A DNA stretch of 64,000 bases from Polynucleobacter sp. KF022 (GTDB lineage: Bacteria > Pseudomonadota > Gammaproteobacteria > Burkholderiales > Burkholderiaceae): positions 1,674,001 to 1,738,000 of the forward strand of contig NZ_AP026972.1 in assembly GCF_027924105.1 (NCBI RefSeq), written 5' to 3'. Within the stretch, counting starts at the first letter, position 1. Every line of letters begins with the position of its first letter. The position numbers were made by a program, and so were the translations under genes. Shown here piece after piece: positions 63,770-64,000 of the stretch. The notes below the pieces were generated by a model. It was given only the letters and a program-made list of their open reading frames with translations, was not told the origin of the DNA and searched no databases.

Positions 63770-64000
63770 ATGTTCGGCTTACGTAAAACCCTAGGATCCC
63801 TTTTCAAATCAAGCAAGGTTGATGAATCTTGGTTTGATACTTTGGAAGAATCACTCATACAAAGTGATGTGGGTCTTCCTACGACCGAACAACTCATCAG
63901 CAAACTACGTAAAGCAGCAAAATCAGAGAAGGCTTCCAGCCCCGAAGAGTTACAAGCGCTACTTATTCAAGAAGTCAGCACATTACTCACTGCTATTGAG
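63770..64000 (+). CDS. ftsY: Signal recognition particle receptor FtsY (N-terminal part)
   Basis: SRP receptor GTPase for co-translational membrane targeting. Only the first 77 codons are in the window: MFGLRKTLGSLFKSSK then the N-domain helices (ESWFDTLEESLIQSDVGLP). There is no long acidic A domain before the N domain, so it is the short form. The GTPase domain is beyond the edge. Sixty-three bases separate it from the divergent M16 gene, including TTGATA at 63737-63742 as a possible -35. Confidence 0.92.
   Translation, partial: MFGLRKTLGSLFKSSKVDESWFDTLEESLIQSDVGLPTTEQLISKLRKAAKSEKASSPEELQALLIQEVSTLLTAIE

Noticed and set aside
1..64000. CRISPR arrays, insertion sequences, prophage, restriction or toxin-antitoxin loci
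   Set aside because: None seen: no regular repeats, transposase motifs or phage genes; gene order is that of a core chromosome.

Overview
The window looks like a core chromosomal segment of a free-living betaproteobacterium, most likely Polynucleobacter or a close relative in the Burkholderiaceae. This rests on gene content and order that I recognise (pdxA-surA-lptD opposite amgK-murU; pepP-ubiH-dusB-fis-purH-ruvCAB; kdsD-kdsC-lptCAB-hpf-ptsN-hprK-rapZ; ispE-tRNA-Gln-prs-rplY-pth), on the moderately AT-rich base composition, and on very tight gene packing. No database search was possible. I see no insertion sequence, prophage, CRISPR array or island; nearly every gene is housekeeping.

Layout. 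1-4790 (minus): pdxA (cut by the window edge), surA, lptD. 4824-14416 (plus): amgK, murU, pepP, a ubiH-family hydroxylase, dusB, fis, purH, ruvC, ruvA, ruvB. tyrS (minus) and anmK (plus) diverge at about 15.7 kb. 16867-19320 (minus): erpA, argC, rpsI, rplM. 19321-20528 is the main non-protein stretch: a candidate three-hairpin small RNA, the osmC-like gene, and rnpB. 20529-36014 is a long minus-strand series: ydiJ-like oxidase, DUF971, ubiE, a Tim44-like protein, ubiJ, ubiB, DUF502, aspS, nudB, an Atm1-type ABC exporter, glycerate kinase, pyrC. 36149-39424 (plus): ilvA, a 5'-nucleotidase, queF. ssb and an MFS transporter (minus) face uvrA (plus). A Kef-type antiporter (minus) abuts the plus-strand envelope/PTS-Ntr series from kdsD to rapZ. 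mutY-mutM (minus) diverge from a TPR-LolB protein, ispE, tRNA-Gln, prs, rplY, pth. The window ends with a ferredoxin, coaD, rsmD, two M16 peptidase-like genes (minus) and the start of ftsY (plus).

Functional themes. Outer-membrane assembly is strongly represented: KDO synthesis (kdsD, kdsC), LPS transport (lptA, B, C, D), the chaperone SurA, and a LolB domain. Peptidoglycan recycling is present as anmK plus the amgK-murU pair. Ubiquinone synthesis (ubiE, ubiJ, ubiB, ubiH family), DNA repair (ruvABC, uvrA, mutY, mutM), PTS-Ntr control (ptsN, hprK, rapZ) and translation genes make up most of the rest.

The observations I think most deserve a second look are: a candidate ~100-nt minus-strand RNA upstream of rplM with anti-Shine-Dalgarno-like CCUCC segments; the single-frame fusion of a TPR protein to LolB with a cleavable signal rather than a lipoprotein signal; an altered cysteine spacing in the MutY iron-sulfur loop; the absence of rpoN between lptB and hpf; and several places where transcription signals sit inside or directly against coding sequence.
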